A DNA stretch of 64,000 nucleotides from Lumbricus rubellus (lineage: Eukaryota > Annelida > Clitellata > Crassiclitellata > Lumbricidae), in the NCBI GenBank assembly GCA_945859605.1, contig OX243818.1, positions 36,207,773-36,271,772 of the forward strand, read 5' to 3'. A program made the position numbers and the translations under genes. The notes under the pieces were generated by a model that saw only the letters and a program-made list of their open reading frames with translations, was not told where the DNA came from and searched no databases. Below, one piece after another: positions 32,901-43,369 of this stretch (the stretch's first letter is position 1; each line of letters starts with the position of its first letter).

Positions 32901-33350
32901 TACTAAATTTTATGCTTGTATCACAAAGTGAACAATTTTTAACCAGGCCGCTGTACTAGCAGCCCAATATTCAATGTAAAAAAGCACGAAACCCATTATA
33001 TTTTGAACCCCATTTTGGGGGGTGACCCCACGGTCGGATTTTTGCCGATTTTGGATATGTTATTCAGCAGGAAATTCTGAGCAGGAAACCGTCTTAAAAG
33101 CTTGTGTTGCAATTTTGCCCAGGTGAAACTGTATATTGCCTGGACTACAGTGCAGAAAGCGTAAAGCTGCGCTTGCCAAAGGCAAGAACACCCTAACAAC
33201 TGTAGGCTACGGGATATTATGGGTACTATGGAAGGGTAGCACGACAGTTAATCCCGGACACTTAGTCCCGGCGACATTTAATCCCGAGTCAGTTAATCCC
33301 GCGACAGTTTATCCCGGCGACACTTAATCCCGCGACATTTGATACCGCGA

Positions 33351-33937
33351 TACCTGCACCCACGTGAGTGCGAATAATTATTTGTACGACTATTGTTGTC
33401 CACATAACCAATTAGCTAGTGGTTCGACTATTGTTGTACACATAGCCAATTAGGTAAGGCACCCTCTTGGTTCAGGTTTTCTGTTGTACATCTTAAACCA
33501 AAAGGCAAAGTCGATTCTGTTGCGATGTCCCGTTGTGCGCTAATCTCCCCCGGTCAAAGGTTCTGAAGGCGAACTAATTTCAACGACTAAATATTTTGTA
33601 GAGTTTTCGTATGCGAATGTGGAAGTCATCGTGACTATTTTCAGCTCCCAATTCGCTTTAAAACCAGAGTTATCGACATTTAAAATTTCGATGTGGTAGT
33701 TAGCGCCTATACAGATTATTTGAAGGAGAGATTTAACTTGGCGTCGCCATTATTAACCAGATGGCAGTTTGAATGACGTCATACTTGCCGCTCACAGTAT
33801 TAATCAAGTTATTAATTATAGGCGCTCTCAGTGCATTGACCCTAGACTAGAGAAATGAGAATGTGGATGCGGGTGTTTGAATGTGCGCGCGTTTGTTTGT
33901 CCATAATTATACGCATAGACATGCAGTTTCACATCTA
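33351..33937. other. Loop of foldback 2, nothing recognised
   Basis: Repeated CGACTATTGTTGT..ACATA near 33390 and 33424; no coding signal. Confidence 0.35.
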
Positions 33938-33945
33938 TAATGATC

Positions 33946-34960
33946 TAGGGTTACCATGCGTCCGGGTTTCCCCGGACATGTCCTCTTTTTTGGCCTCTGT
34001 CCGGGGCGTCCGGGCTGCTTTCGAGAAATATAGCTTTTGTCCTGGTTTTCCTCGCCTGTTCCCTTTATCGATCGATCTAACGTACTTTTCGGAACAGTAA
34101 GTCTTTTCCGTGTTATATACTATTCCGTTCCGTGAACTAAACGCGCGTTCCAGCAATATTTAGGTCAATGGTATGGGTACCATTGGACTTCCGGTTCCTG
34201 AGGCGGTTTTTTCAAACGCATAAAATAATATAACGCTTGGTACACTGTGCAGTGTACAATGTATTTTAATTATAATGGTAAGTAAAATAATTAATTTTTT
34301 CAAATTCACGAAAAAATTGACATAAAAATGCCGAAACGTTAAATATTTACAGACGCACTGAAAGCCCAATGCACAGGTTTTCTCAGCAGACAGGCTAATT
34401 TGTTGAAGGCCATCAGTTTTGGGGCGGAGCCCCAAGCGTAGTCTATGGTAAGTAAGTGCGTAAGTAAGAAATTCACTGGTTTGTTACTGTGTACAGTCAG
34501 TAACAGACTGACAGTATTGTAATGTGTACTGAACTGAAGTACTGAACACTCACTCAATAATGTTTAAATTGAAACCATGTACAACGAGAACAATATTTTG
34601 TGTAGTTTAGCCTAATGGGTTTTTTGGGCGAAACTGCACAATCGGGGACCGCTATTAGGCCTAATAGATTTTAGTGTCAGAGTGACGACACTAACCCTAA
34701 TTCTAACCCTAACCGACCCTCACGGCGCCCATACTGACCCTAACCGACCCTCACGAGTCACGACGCCTAACCTGACTCTAAACGACCCTCACGATGTCTA
34801 AAATCTATTAATAGCGGTCCCCGATTGTGCAGTTTCGCCGTTTTTTGTACAACACTTGACATTGGTGTAGCACTATGATGTTAGGAGCGCGCTACGAGAT
34901 GGTAACCGGATGAACATTTTATGTGTCCTCTTTTTCATCTGAGCACTTATGGTAACCCTA
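33946..34960. mobile_element. Non-autonomous hAT element (1015 bp), exact 8-bp TSD
   Basis: Termini TAGGGTTACCAT and ATGGTAACCCTA; TAATGATC flanks both ends exactly (33938-33945, 34961-34968). No transposase frame recognised. Confidence 0.9.
34627..34839. mobile_element. 213-bp MITE with telomere-like core, exact 8-bp TSD
   Basis: Near-perfect inverted termini begin GGCGAAACTGCACAATCGGG; GTTTTTTG flanks both ends exactly. The core is a degenerate tandem of CTAACCCTAACCGACCCTCA-type units. It is nested in the hAT element at 33946-34960. Confidence 0.85.
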
Positions 34961-35156
34961 TAATGATCACCAGTGAAGTGGTAGACGAATCTGGCTAAAC
35001 ACCGAGGCCTGCGTGGGGGCGATATTCGCGCAGTTTTGGAGCTTTTACACCTGAAGCCCCTTGCGGTTAAAGATAGAATGCGACCGGGGCCATCACACCT
35101 ACAGTCAGCATACACACCCCGCCCCACAGGGGTGAGTCGGGTTTGGTTGTGGGAGG

Positions 35157-36378
35157 CAGGCGCGGATTCAGGGGGGGGCGGAGCCGGCGTACGCCCCCCC
35201 TAAACCTGCCGAACTGACCTAAAACTAATATAATTGCAATTTGGGAATAGGATGCTCGAAGTAGCTGGACCGGCAGAATGGAGCTCTCTTACCGGAGCTC
35301 TCTTGCCTACTTACATGAGTTGCTAGCAGACGTTACCCACGTGACCAATGACTTTTGCCGTGACGTCATTCACAAAGTTCATGTACAGACAAAATTTACG
35401 TAGGCTAAATAGAAATTGGTCCATTTAAAATATGTCGAGTGGTCCGCCGTCAAAACGGCTTAAACAAGCAGTTTTATCATTCGCGAATAAGCCGACTGCC
35501 GTTGGTAAGATATAAGCCTATCTTAGGCCTATATCTCAAAAGATGGCATATGATTATCATTATAATTTTGGAATTCGTCGTGCTGATTATAGCCGCCGAA
35601 GGCGTTCAGCTGCCGATATTATGGACAAAAGCAAATCAAGGATATAGAACTAGGCCTAATCCAGGGCTTAAAGTGTGGCAGGACGGCCATGGACGGCGTC
35701 CTGGCATTTATTTTCGAGGCAGGACGCCGTCCTATGACTTATTTGGCCAGCACGGTCGTCCATGACTGCATGGACGCCGTCCATGCAGTTACGGACGACC
35801 GGCCATGACTGCCTAAAAATGGCTCCATTTGAGGTCGACACAGCCAAAAATGCGCTGGTCGCTGGGGCTCCGCCCCAGACCCCGCTGGGGCAGCTTACGG
35901 TAAAGACAAAACAAGACCTTTCTCTTTTACAATAACATTTTGATTTTTATTGTTATCCTGGTAGCTTGCGACACTGAAAAACGACTTATTCTTGAAGTTT
36001 TCGCGACTTTATCGTTCACAAATTGCTGGCAAACAAGAGCCTAAAATGGCTCCATTTGAGGTCGACACAGTCAAAAATGCGCTGGTCGCTGGGGCTCCGC
36101 CCCAGACCCCGCTGGGGGAGCTTGCGACGCTCCCTCAGACCCCCTAGTCGGGATGGGCTTCGTGCCTTCGGCACTCGCAACTTCCCGCATTCGGCGCCGC
36201 CACTGACGACCAATCAGGCCTACAATACAGCGTCCTGGCACTTTTGTTTTACACTTTAAGCACTCTATATATATATATGTATATATATTATATATATATA
36301 TATATAGCCTACATAATTACGAGATTGTATTGGTAGTATTTACGCCCCCCCTAACCAGAAATCCTGGATCCGCCCCTG
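35157..36378. mobile_element. DNA element with CAGGNGCGGATCCAGG ends
   Basis: CAGGCGCGGATTCAGG and CCTGGATCCGCCCCTG are inverted; G-rich flanks blur the target duplication. Inside, GGTCGACACAGCCAAAAATG and its neighbours are duplicated (35831 and 36061), and there are inverted GGACGGCGTCC blocks at 35690-35800. Confidence 0.55.
36262..36305. repeat. (TA)n microsatellite
   Basis: Imperfect alternating TA tract. Confidence 0.85.
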
Positions 36379-37624
36379 GGAGGGGTTGACCAAAAATGTG
36401 CAAGGACTAACCAAAATGTTCCGGGAAACGCCTGTAACCGCACAAGAGTGGAGTCTGGGTGGGGCCGGGTCAGAGAGCGAGGAGGGCGTAGCGGTTGGAG
36501 GTGGGGTATGGCCGTGGGTGATGCGATGTGATGCGGGATAGAAGCGGTGAGCGCTGTATGGAAGCGGAAAATGTGGAACGATAGCTGGGGTGGGAGCGGT
36601 AAGCAGGGTGGGAGCGGGGAGGGGCGGTGCCGCGGTGTGTGGGTGCGGAAGGGGTGGGACGAGGACGGGGGAGCGGTGAGTAGGGTTGGAGCGGGGTGGC
36701 GTGGAGGGGGAGGTGAAAACCCAAAATTTCCAGGGCAACGCCGGGTTCCACAGCTAGTCTGTATATAAAACGATCATTATAAAGGGTTTTAAACAGTATT
36801 TGCAAAGTCAGTCTACGATAGGGCAGTGACAACTGTGACATAGAGGCAAATTCAGCAGCAAACAAACGAACTGTGATACATGGGAATTATTGATACATTA
36901 AACATCGTGACAGTGGCAAAGGAGCTCTTTATTAAATAAAAAAACAGTGAATATTGCTGTGAATATTGCTTTTATGGAATTTAACTTTTTAAATGTTATT
37001 TTTAATACTTTCCCGGTATTAAGTGTCGCGGGCTTAGGCCTAAATGGCGCCAGGATTAAGTGTCGTGGGATTAATTGGTCGCGGGATTAAGTGTCGCGGG
37101 ATTAACTGTCCGGTACTAACTGTCGTGGTATTAAGTGTCGCGGGATTAACTGTCATGGAACCTATGCAAGAATGTCGCAAGGTCTCTGCAGTGGGGTCTG
37201 CGGCGAAGTCCCAGAATCTCGCACAATTTTGAGCTGTTGCTGTCAAATGGAATACATTTTGGGCACTTGTCTACCTCAACTTTTCTCAACAATGATAAAT
37301 TATCGAAATATAAAACATCTCTATAGCCTATCTGTGAAATTTTATAACATAATTATTAGCCCATAATATTATGCAAGGATAGTCACATTTTTAGGTGTAC
37401 GAAGTCTCACCATTAAAATTTGAAATCTGCGATCTTGTTTCTACTGCGAGCCATTGTCGGACTTTAAACAGCTAGATGAAGTAAAGTTTAAACGTGGAAT
37501 TAGGCTATATACAGCAACAATTGGCGCTGAATTAGAACTAAAGTTGAGTTAAGCGGCGTTGGCCCTAATCATTAGCCGCCGTACGTAAAATCGAAAAGTA
37601 CGCGGGGCTACCATCGTCACACCT

Positions 37625-38210
37625 CTTTGTTCCCATTGCCCTGGAAACACTGGGTCCCATCAACTCTGCCGGGCTCAGTTTCATCTGCGAGGTTGGTCAG
37701 CGTCTGTCAGTCGTTTCTGGAGAGCCGCGTGAAGCAACTTTTATCTTCCAGCGTATTTTCATCTGTCTGCAGCGCTACAATGCCATCGCTTTTCGTGGTA
37801 CCGTACTGTTAATACTGTTGCGGAGGACGAGGCCTGATTTTCTAGACATTAAATAGCAGCTCCAAGCATAATTTTTTGAAATCCCAAGGGATCCTAGGTA
37901 CCTCGGGTAAAATTTAAAAAAAAAAAAAAATAATAATAATATTAATAATTTTATACTGTAGTTAGCAATAAGTCCCTGAGGGATCATAGATACCTCGGGG
38001 CAAAAAAATATTAATAATAATAATAATAAGTGATAAGTCCCTGAGGGATCCTAAATACCTCGGGGCAATAAAAAAATAATAATAAAAGTAATAATAATAA
38101 GGGTCTCTCCAGACTTTCGATTGTATATTAGGCGATAGTGAAGTCCTTGAAGGATCCTGTATACCTCGGGTAAATTACAAAATATAATAATAAAAAATAC
38201 CTTGGGGGAA
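37625..38210 (+). mobile_element. LINE C-terminal fragment with a tandem 3' tail
   Basis: The frame from about 37630 reads LETLGPINSAGLSFICEVGQ and FQRIFICLQRYNAIAFRGT, which I recognise from the end of invertebrate non-LTR element ORFs. It stops near 37850. Downstream, a tail block GTCCCTGAGGGATCnTAnATACCTCGGG-like recurs four times (about 37884, 37970, 38035, 38142) separated by A/T-rich spacers. Confidence 0.55.
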
Positions 38211-38236
38211 ATCCCCCGAAATATTTTGTTTATTTA

Positions 38237-38447
38237 TATATTTTTCGCTGTTGCTATAGTGCCCCTACTTAGAGGCACTCTCGACTAATGCGCGGACACT
38301 GAATGGGAGTTTCACGTCGAAGTGCACGAACAAATATTGCGAGTGAAGGGCTAGCTCTAGATCCATTTACGCGGCGGCTTGATGTGGATTCGTACCTGGA
38401 ACCATGTGGATCCAAGGCGCCGAACCACCACTACGCCACCGCGCCCC
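38237..38447 (-). mobile_element. tRNA-derived SINE, second copy
   Basis: Minus strand starts GGGGCGCGGTGGCGTAGTGG, has a decayed B box, and ends GAGTGCCTCTAAGTAGGGGC plus ACTATAGC. It aligns along its length with the copy at 20536-20755. Confidence 0.8.
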
Positions 38448-38983
38448 GAATAAATAACAATTTTGATCATAATACTGTTGAGATTTTTGCATGTGGGGAA
38501 TTTTCCATTGAGCGCTTGCGGGTGTCTGCTAGTCCAGCATACATGTACGCTCAGCATACGTGCATGTGGGGAATTTTCCATTGTGCGCTTGCCTAGCATG
38601 CATCGCTCAGCCTACGCTCCGCCTCCTAGGCTCAGCCTTTGCTCAGCCTACGCTTGCAGTGTATATAAGGAGGTTTGTTCCACTGTAACATCCAAGAACC
38701 ACTGTATATTTCTATGTACTGTATAATTTCCATGTATATGTGCTTGCATGTATTGCCTGTCTGGAGTGTGGCAGTACTTGCTCCTCTGCTGCACGCACTG
38801 GGGCTGAGACCGCCGCTCTCTGGGCGGTCGATATATGCAAAGCGCAAAAATATTTCCGAGGCATTCACAAAGCGGCGCCACAGTACGGCGGCCGCTAACC
38901 AACTGTTGAACTTTATTTAATAGGCCTAAGCCTAGTATTTCTAGACGTAATAATTTCGCATAAAAGCGAACTTTCTACCTATA

Positions 38984-39039
<56 letters not shown>

Positions 39040-39500
39040 CTGTCTTCTATAAAAATGCTTAATTGTCAGAAATTGATGTAAAACTTGCATAACTGTAAAT
39101 GTTTCTGGATGGGATGATCATCTTGGGATGGATTCCCGTAATAAACTGTATATCAGTCAGACTGTTATAAAAACGTGGAGTGAGAGGTTGTACTCTGCCT
39201 CCGACACTAATCATCTTCGATATGAAACAGTGTCGTTAAGCCCGAATACAACAACAACAACTGTTAGAGCGCAGACGGATGGTCTAGCTCGAACACGGTA
39301 AAACGTGTAGTAGCTGACAGATGATCTGGCTTGATGAGCGGTAAAACGCTTGTTGAGTGATACTAATTGTAGAGGGAGTAAGTCCTTGAACCTCGGTCGA
39401 GCGTCGGCGGACAATCGGCCTGGAGTAGTTCGGTATCTCTCTACGTGACTGGGGTTCGGTTTCCGACTACCGCAACCTAGCTGACGGACGAAGCTGCTAC
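38448..39500. other. Intron 5 sequence, possibly an LTR or leader; not identified
   Basis: GCTCAGCCTACG blocks recur near 38605-38650 and are followed by GTATATAAGGAGG, a good TATA-like motif. No supported ORF. Could be the regulatory end of an LTR element, but no second LTR or primer site was found. Confidence 0.3.
38978..39038. repeat. (TA)n microsatellite
   Basis: About 30 alternating TA dinucleotides with one phase break. Confidence 0.9.
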
Positions 39501-39502
39501 GA

Positions 39503-39690
39503 CGACGGTCCGTCTTGCTCTACGCAGACGGTTCGACTCCTGGTGCAGCCGAGGCGGATACGACGGTCCGTCTTGCTCTACGCAGACGGTTCGACTCCTG
39601 GTGCGGCAGAGGCGGATACGACGGTCCGTCTTGCTCTACGACGACGGTTCAATTCCTGGCGCTGCAGAAGCATGCTGCGACGCCGGTGCG
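39503..39690 (+). repeat. 58-bp tandem repeat with B-box-like GGTTCGACTCC
   Basis: Three units of GACGGTCCGTCTTGCTCTAC followed by ACGGTTCGACTCCTGG; the third is diverged. GGTTCGACTCC matches the Pol III B box, but no A box at proper spacing was found. Confidence 0.75.
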
Positions 39691-39963
39691 ATTCCTGACC
39701 GCCGCGAATCTACTCCGACCATTCACGCAGGCGCTATTGCCTGCTGTGCTCTCGTACGACGACGGGACTCTTCTTGCTGCTGCATCGACGCACGAACTCT
39801 GATTCCAGCGCTGTAGAAATTGACACAAACAGTTCGTTCTTGAAGTGCTATAGCGATTGCTGTGAACTGATCTTCGGAACTGTGGCGCTACATAAATCGC
39901 CTATTGACTGTGCTGTGAACTCTACATGATCATCGTGGTTTCTCCAATAAATGTGTTTAAGCC

Positions 39964-40440
39964 GGTGTCACGACAACTCGTCCACCGACAACTCGTCCAA
40001 CGACAACTCGTCCACGGACAACTGGTTCACCGACAACTGGTTCACCGAAATAGAAGCCGGATTATTGAGAAAACGCTTAGGAAATAGAAGCTGGATTAGG
40101 GTTCTTTATTTACGAAATAGGAGCTGGATTTATGAGAAAAAAGTATAATTGTTTTCTTTCTTAAATGGAAGCTGAATTGATGATTTCCATCATGTGTCTC
40201 AACATGAATCCAGCTTCTATTTCAGATAGAAAAAAAACTTGATCCATCTTCCATTTCTTAAGCGGTTTTTCATAAATCCAGCTTCTATTTCACCTGTAAA
40301 AACCTTCATCCAGCTTCTAGTTTCCAAGCGTTTTCTCAATAATTCGGCTTCTATTTCAGTGGACGAGTTGTCGGTGGACGAGTTGTCCGTGAACCAGTTG
40401 TCGTTGAACCAGTTGTCTGTGAACCAGTTGTCGTGGAACC
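39964..40440. mobile_element. TU-like foldback element 3, GACAACTCGTCCACC units, exact 9-bp TSD
   Basis: Ends GGTGTCACGAC and GTCGTGGAACC; GTTTAAGCC flanks both ends exactly (39955-39963, 40441-40449). Outer arms are 15-bp units (GACAACTCGTCCACC, GACAACTGGTTCACC). An inner domain is made of AATAGAAGCTGGATT units in inverted symmetry. The same inner unit fills the palindromes at 57.5-60.5 kb. Confidence 0.9.
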
Positions 40441-40661
40441 GTTTAAGCCTAGTCGGCTAGTCTTTAGTCTACAGCTAAAGCCTTACTACGCGGACTGACT
40501 GACGGTACCTTGACGACTGGGGCTGGTACTCGGCTCCTGGTAACTTTCGCCCAGCCCTGGTCCGCTACAATACAAAGTCGCGATATAGAGGATTAATACA
40601 TAAGCATATTGAATCTTTCGACTTGACACTATATAACGTAATTTCCTTGTGTTTACTACAG

Positions 40662-40816
40662 TCTGTGGCATAAGATATTTATCTGGACCTACGGAAAGAA
40701 TTTCATCCCCAAACTATCCGAATGCTTACACGAATAATTTAGATTGCCACAGCTACATCTCTGTTCCTACTTGGCACACGGTCCTCATCACCGGGCTAGA
40801 CTATCCGGGGAGATAA
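40662..40816 (+). pseudogene. Second half-CUB exon ending in a stop (relic or alternative last exon)
   Basis: After the acceptor TTGTGTTTACTACAG, a phase-1 frame reads CGIRYLSGPTERISSPNYPN and then AYTNNLDCHSYISVPTWHTV before LDYPGR and TAA at 40814-40816. It is a clear paralogue of the CUB exon at 4118 (RISSPN[FY]P, cysteine spacing), but it diverges where the first exon continues with FLAFSTQKCCDFVT and has no GT donor at that point. No second CUB half follows. Splicing Ig3 to this exon would give a secreted receptor that ends in a half CUB domain; simple decay is equally possible. Confidence 0.7.
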
Positions 40817-41459
40817 ACCATTCTATCCCTTTTTTGGAAAAATGTGTATAATTAAAAAAATTTTACTCTAATCAAAATCGTTTTTAAGTGACCTAAGCAA
40901 TGCTCAGAAAAACGCAACTCGAATTTATTTGGTGTCTCTTAGTGTTTTTAAGTGTTTTAAATGTTTTAAGTGCTATAAAACCAAAGCAAAACAAATTAAC
41001 TAGTAGGAATAAACATACCTGTTAGTGTCATTGTTCAAAACAAAGCAGATGCAAATTAATTTGCAAAAATAAACGCACGCGAAAGTGTTTTTTCGACTTT
41101 TCCTCATTTGGGGGGATACTATTAATACGGGGGATACTCTATTTCGTGACACCGGCCTACACGCACTCTCGAAGGGCAGTTTTCCCTCGCCCACATGTCG
41201 AAACAGATTTATGACCTTGAGTGGAGAAACTCGGAAATCAGCTTATTTACCAATCATCATATCCAAATTCACAACCGGATAAATAGGTGCAGAGGGAATA
41301 GAAAGTTGGTTCTTGGTCAACTATCATACTTAATTTTCCGGCTTAGCCTAGATCGATATCTAAAATGTGGAACGTTTCCCTTCATAGGATTGAACTTGAA
41401 TTCCCACAATTGTTGTAGTAGTGATTAAATATACGATAAACCTACTTTAATTTGTTTAG

Positions 41460-41597
41460 TTCTGAAGAATGAAACACCTCAGCTAGGCCTACTTGTTTTG
41501 ATTCTGGGAGTGTCTCTTGGAGTAGCGGTTATATCGATAATCGCTCTTCTGGTCATCCTACTTACACGCAAATGTCGTCAAAAAGAAGGAAACACCG
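41460..41597 (+). CDS. CUB-Ig receptor: transmembrane exon
   Basis: Acceptor CTTTAATTTGTTTAG ends at 41459; donor GTAGGC begins at 41598; phase 1 both sides. It encodes LKNETPQLG, about 24 hydrophobic residues (LLVLILGVSLGVAVISIIAL and LVILL), then a basic stop-transfer TRKCRQK. This is a textbook single-pass type I membrane segment and gives the receptor its orientation: CUB and Ig domains outside, tail inside. Confidence 0.85.
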
Positions 41598-41906
41598 GTA
41601 GGCCCTACGTAGTTTTTCTATGACATTGTGTCGATAGATATAATTTATTATAGTCCGCATTCTGAGGCGCACACGTGGAAAACGGACCTGAACAATGGAT
41701 AGGCGATAGGTCTATCAGTGATAGACTATCACCGTCAGAACACGATTATTGGCTATTCATTAATATTGTGTCCAGGCTGCTTTTAAGTTTGTCAAATAAA
41801 CTAGCAATATAGGCTAGTTTCATAATAACTTTCAGACTCCGTATGCTACAGCCTACTCGGCTCATTAGGCCTAATCCAGCGAGTATGCGTACTCCTATAC
41901 TACAAC

Positions 41907-42030
41907 GGGGGTGCTCGATAGGCTAGTACATTGGTAGCGCGCTGGACTGTCGACCGAGAAGTCGGGGGTTCAATTCCTCGCCGGGGCAGAAATTTGTATC
42001 GAGATTTCTGTTCCACAAGCACCCCCTAGC
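41907..42030 (+). repeat. tRNA-like sequence (SINE head) inside a short inverted repeat
   Basis: TAGTACATTGGTAGCGC resembles an A box, GGGTTCAATTCC a B box, and a T-arm-like stem CGGGG/CCTCG can form, but no acceptor stem pairs. The region is bounded by GGGGGTGCT and AGCACCCCC. Confidence 0.45.
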
Positions 42031-42076
42031 CGACTCAACTATGATGAGTTGATCATGAGTAGGCCTACACTGACCT

Positions 42077-42540
42077 CCGGTGTAAAGGTTTCAGATTACT
42101 CCCTCCTAAACATTACCCCCTCTGAAAACTGTAAATTGCATCAATCATCGCATTTATTGCACTAAAATAATCGGAAAAATCATCCCGCTTCTTGTTTTGG
42201 TCTGAAGATTTTCATGCGTCATCCCACTTCGTGGTTTGTTATCAATATTTTCATCTGTAGGTCCTAACTAAAATACTAAATCGCCGCTGAAGTTACATGG
42301 AGAAATGTCTTCGAGGCTATTATTTTTTTCCAATTAAAATATTGATAAAAAACCACGAAGTGGGATGACGGATGAAAATCTTCAGACCAAAACAAGAAGC
42401 GGGATGATTTTTCTGATTTTTAAGTGCAATAAATGCGATGAATGATGCAAATCAAGTTTTCGGGGGGTAATCTGAAACCGGTTTCAAGTTACCGGGGGGG
42501 GTAATGTTTAGGAGGGGGTAATTTGAAACCTTTACACCGG
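42077..42540. mobile_element. Foldback MITE, CCGGTGTAAAGG family, copy D (best complete copy)
   Basis: 464 bp, CCGGTGTAAAGGTTTCAGAT to GAAACCTTTACACCGG, almost palindromic over its whole length (AAACCACGAAGTGGGATGAC and its inverse, TGCAATAAATGCGATG and its inverse). Confidence 0.9.
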
Positions 42541-43047
42541 TATCACATTATATAGCCTATACATGTATATACAGGGTGGGCCATCAAAAAGTAATCCCCT
42601 ACGATTTTTCGTCAATATCTTGGCCAAAAATAGGAAATTTTCAAATCCAGTTTCACGGGCTTGAAGGTTATTCATATCTACGTACAATAGCCAAATTGCA
42701 TCGCCATATGTGAAACAGAACAAAAGTTACACCCCTTTCAGTGAGGCCACCCACCGTTTTTTGACGATTCAAAAACGAAACGCAAAAAAATTAGGTTTTT
42801 TGCTAATATTACGGCCAGAAGTACGAATTTCAAAATGAAACTTTACAGGTTTAAAGACAATTCATATTTACACATGATGGCCTGATTTCATAAAAAATAT
42901 TTCAAACACAACAAAAGTTATATCACTTTTAGTGAGGCCACCCACCGTTTTTGACGATTCAGAAAAGAAACGGAAAAAAAGTAGCGAAAGCACGATTTTA
43001 TTAAGTCTCATTTCAAATAACTGTTGTCAAATGAACTTGGTAGTGCT

Positions 43048-43200
43048 TCACAACTTGTGTTCAATGTGCCCACCACCAGTGTCAAAGCTTCTTTTGAGTC
43101 TCTTTGCAAAGTTTTTGATGGACCTGTTGATTAACCTGACAGATTCCTTATTTACCAATTTGATTGTCATCTTGCTAAGTGTCTTCTCAGTGACGTGCAG
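43048..43200 (-). pseudogene. Mariner-like transposase, C-terminal remnant
   Basis: A minus-strand frame reads NRSIKNFAKRLKRSFDTGGG and HIEHKL then a stop. RLKR...GGGHIEHL-type endings close many Tc1/mariner transposases. The DDE catalytic part is lost. Confidence 0.5.
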
Positions 43201-43369
43201 CTACGCTGGTACCCTGTTTCTTCTTTAAATAGCAATAATAATGATCATCTGGCAATATCAAGGCTATTCTGATAACAATTATTTGAGATGAGATTTAGGC
43301 TAATAAAATAGTGTTTTGCTACTTTTTGCTGCGTTACGTCTTTGAATCGTCGAAAAATGGGGGGTGGCC

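Larger units (their letters stand above)
29564..33147. mobile_element. CXC-protein element copy 2, with long inverted termini
   Basis: Ends TAGTCCAGGCAAT and ATTGCCTGGACTA, both flanked by CAG. Inverted similarity extends through ATTGCAACACAAGC and CCTGGTTAAAAATTGTTCAC into the ~150-bp tandem arrays, so each arm is about 0.7-0.8 kb. Between the arms are broken pieces of the CXC protein. The superfamily is not recognised. Confidence 0.75.
33235..37162. mobile_element. TU-like foldback element 2, GACANTTAATCCCGC units (3.9 kb)
   Basis: Left arm (33235-33350) of GCGACACTTAATCCC-type units, right arm (37019-37162) the same inverted. Ends GGTAGCACGAC and GTCATGGAACC. Imperfect target copies TATGGAAG and TATGCAAG flank it. 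The large loop has collected a hAT element, an 8-bp-TSD MITE and another DNA element. Confidence 0.8.

Noticed and set aside
33241..33350. Short regular repeats that look CRISPR-like
   Set aside because: Units are contiguous 14-15-mers without unique spacers, form an inverted pair with 37019-37162, and belong to a eukaryotic transposon.
36340..36865. Proline/histidine-rich minus ORFs and their glycine-rich + shadows
   Set aside because: They come from a degenerate G-rich GGGGNGGGAGCGG tract with no conserved domain, and both strands are open.
41920..41990. A tRNA gene with a GTC anticodon-like loop
   Set aside because: A- and B-box-like motifs and a T arm are present but the acceptor strands do not pair, so it is at best a tRNA-derived SINE head.
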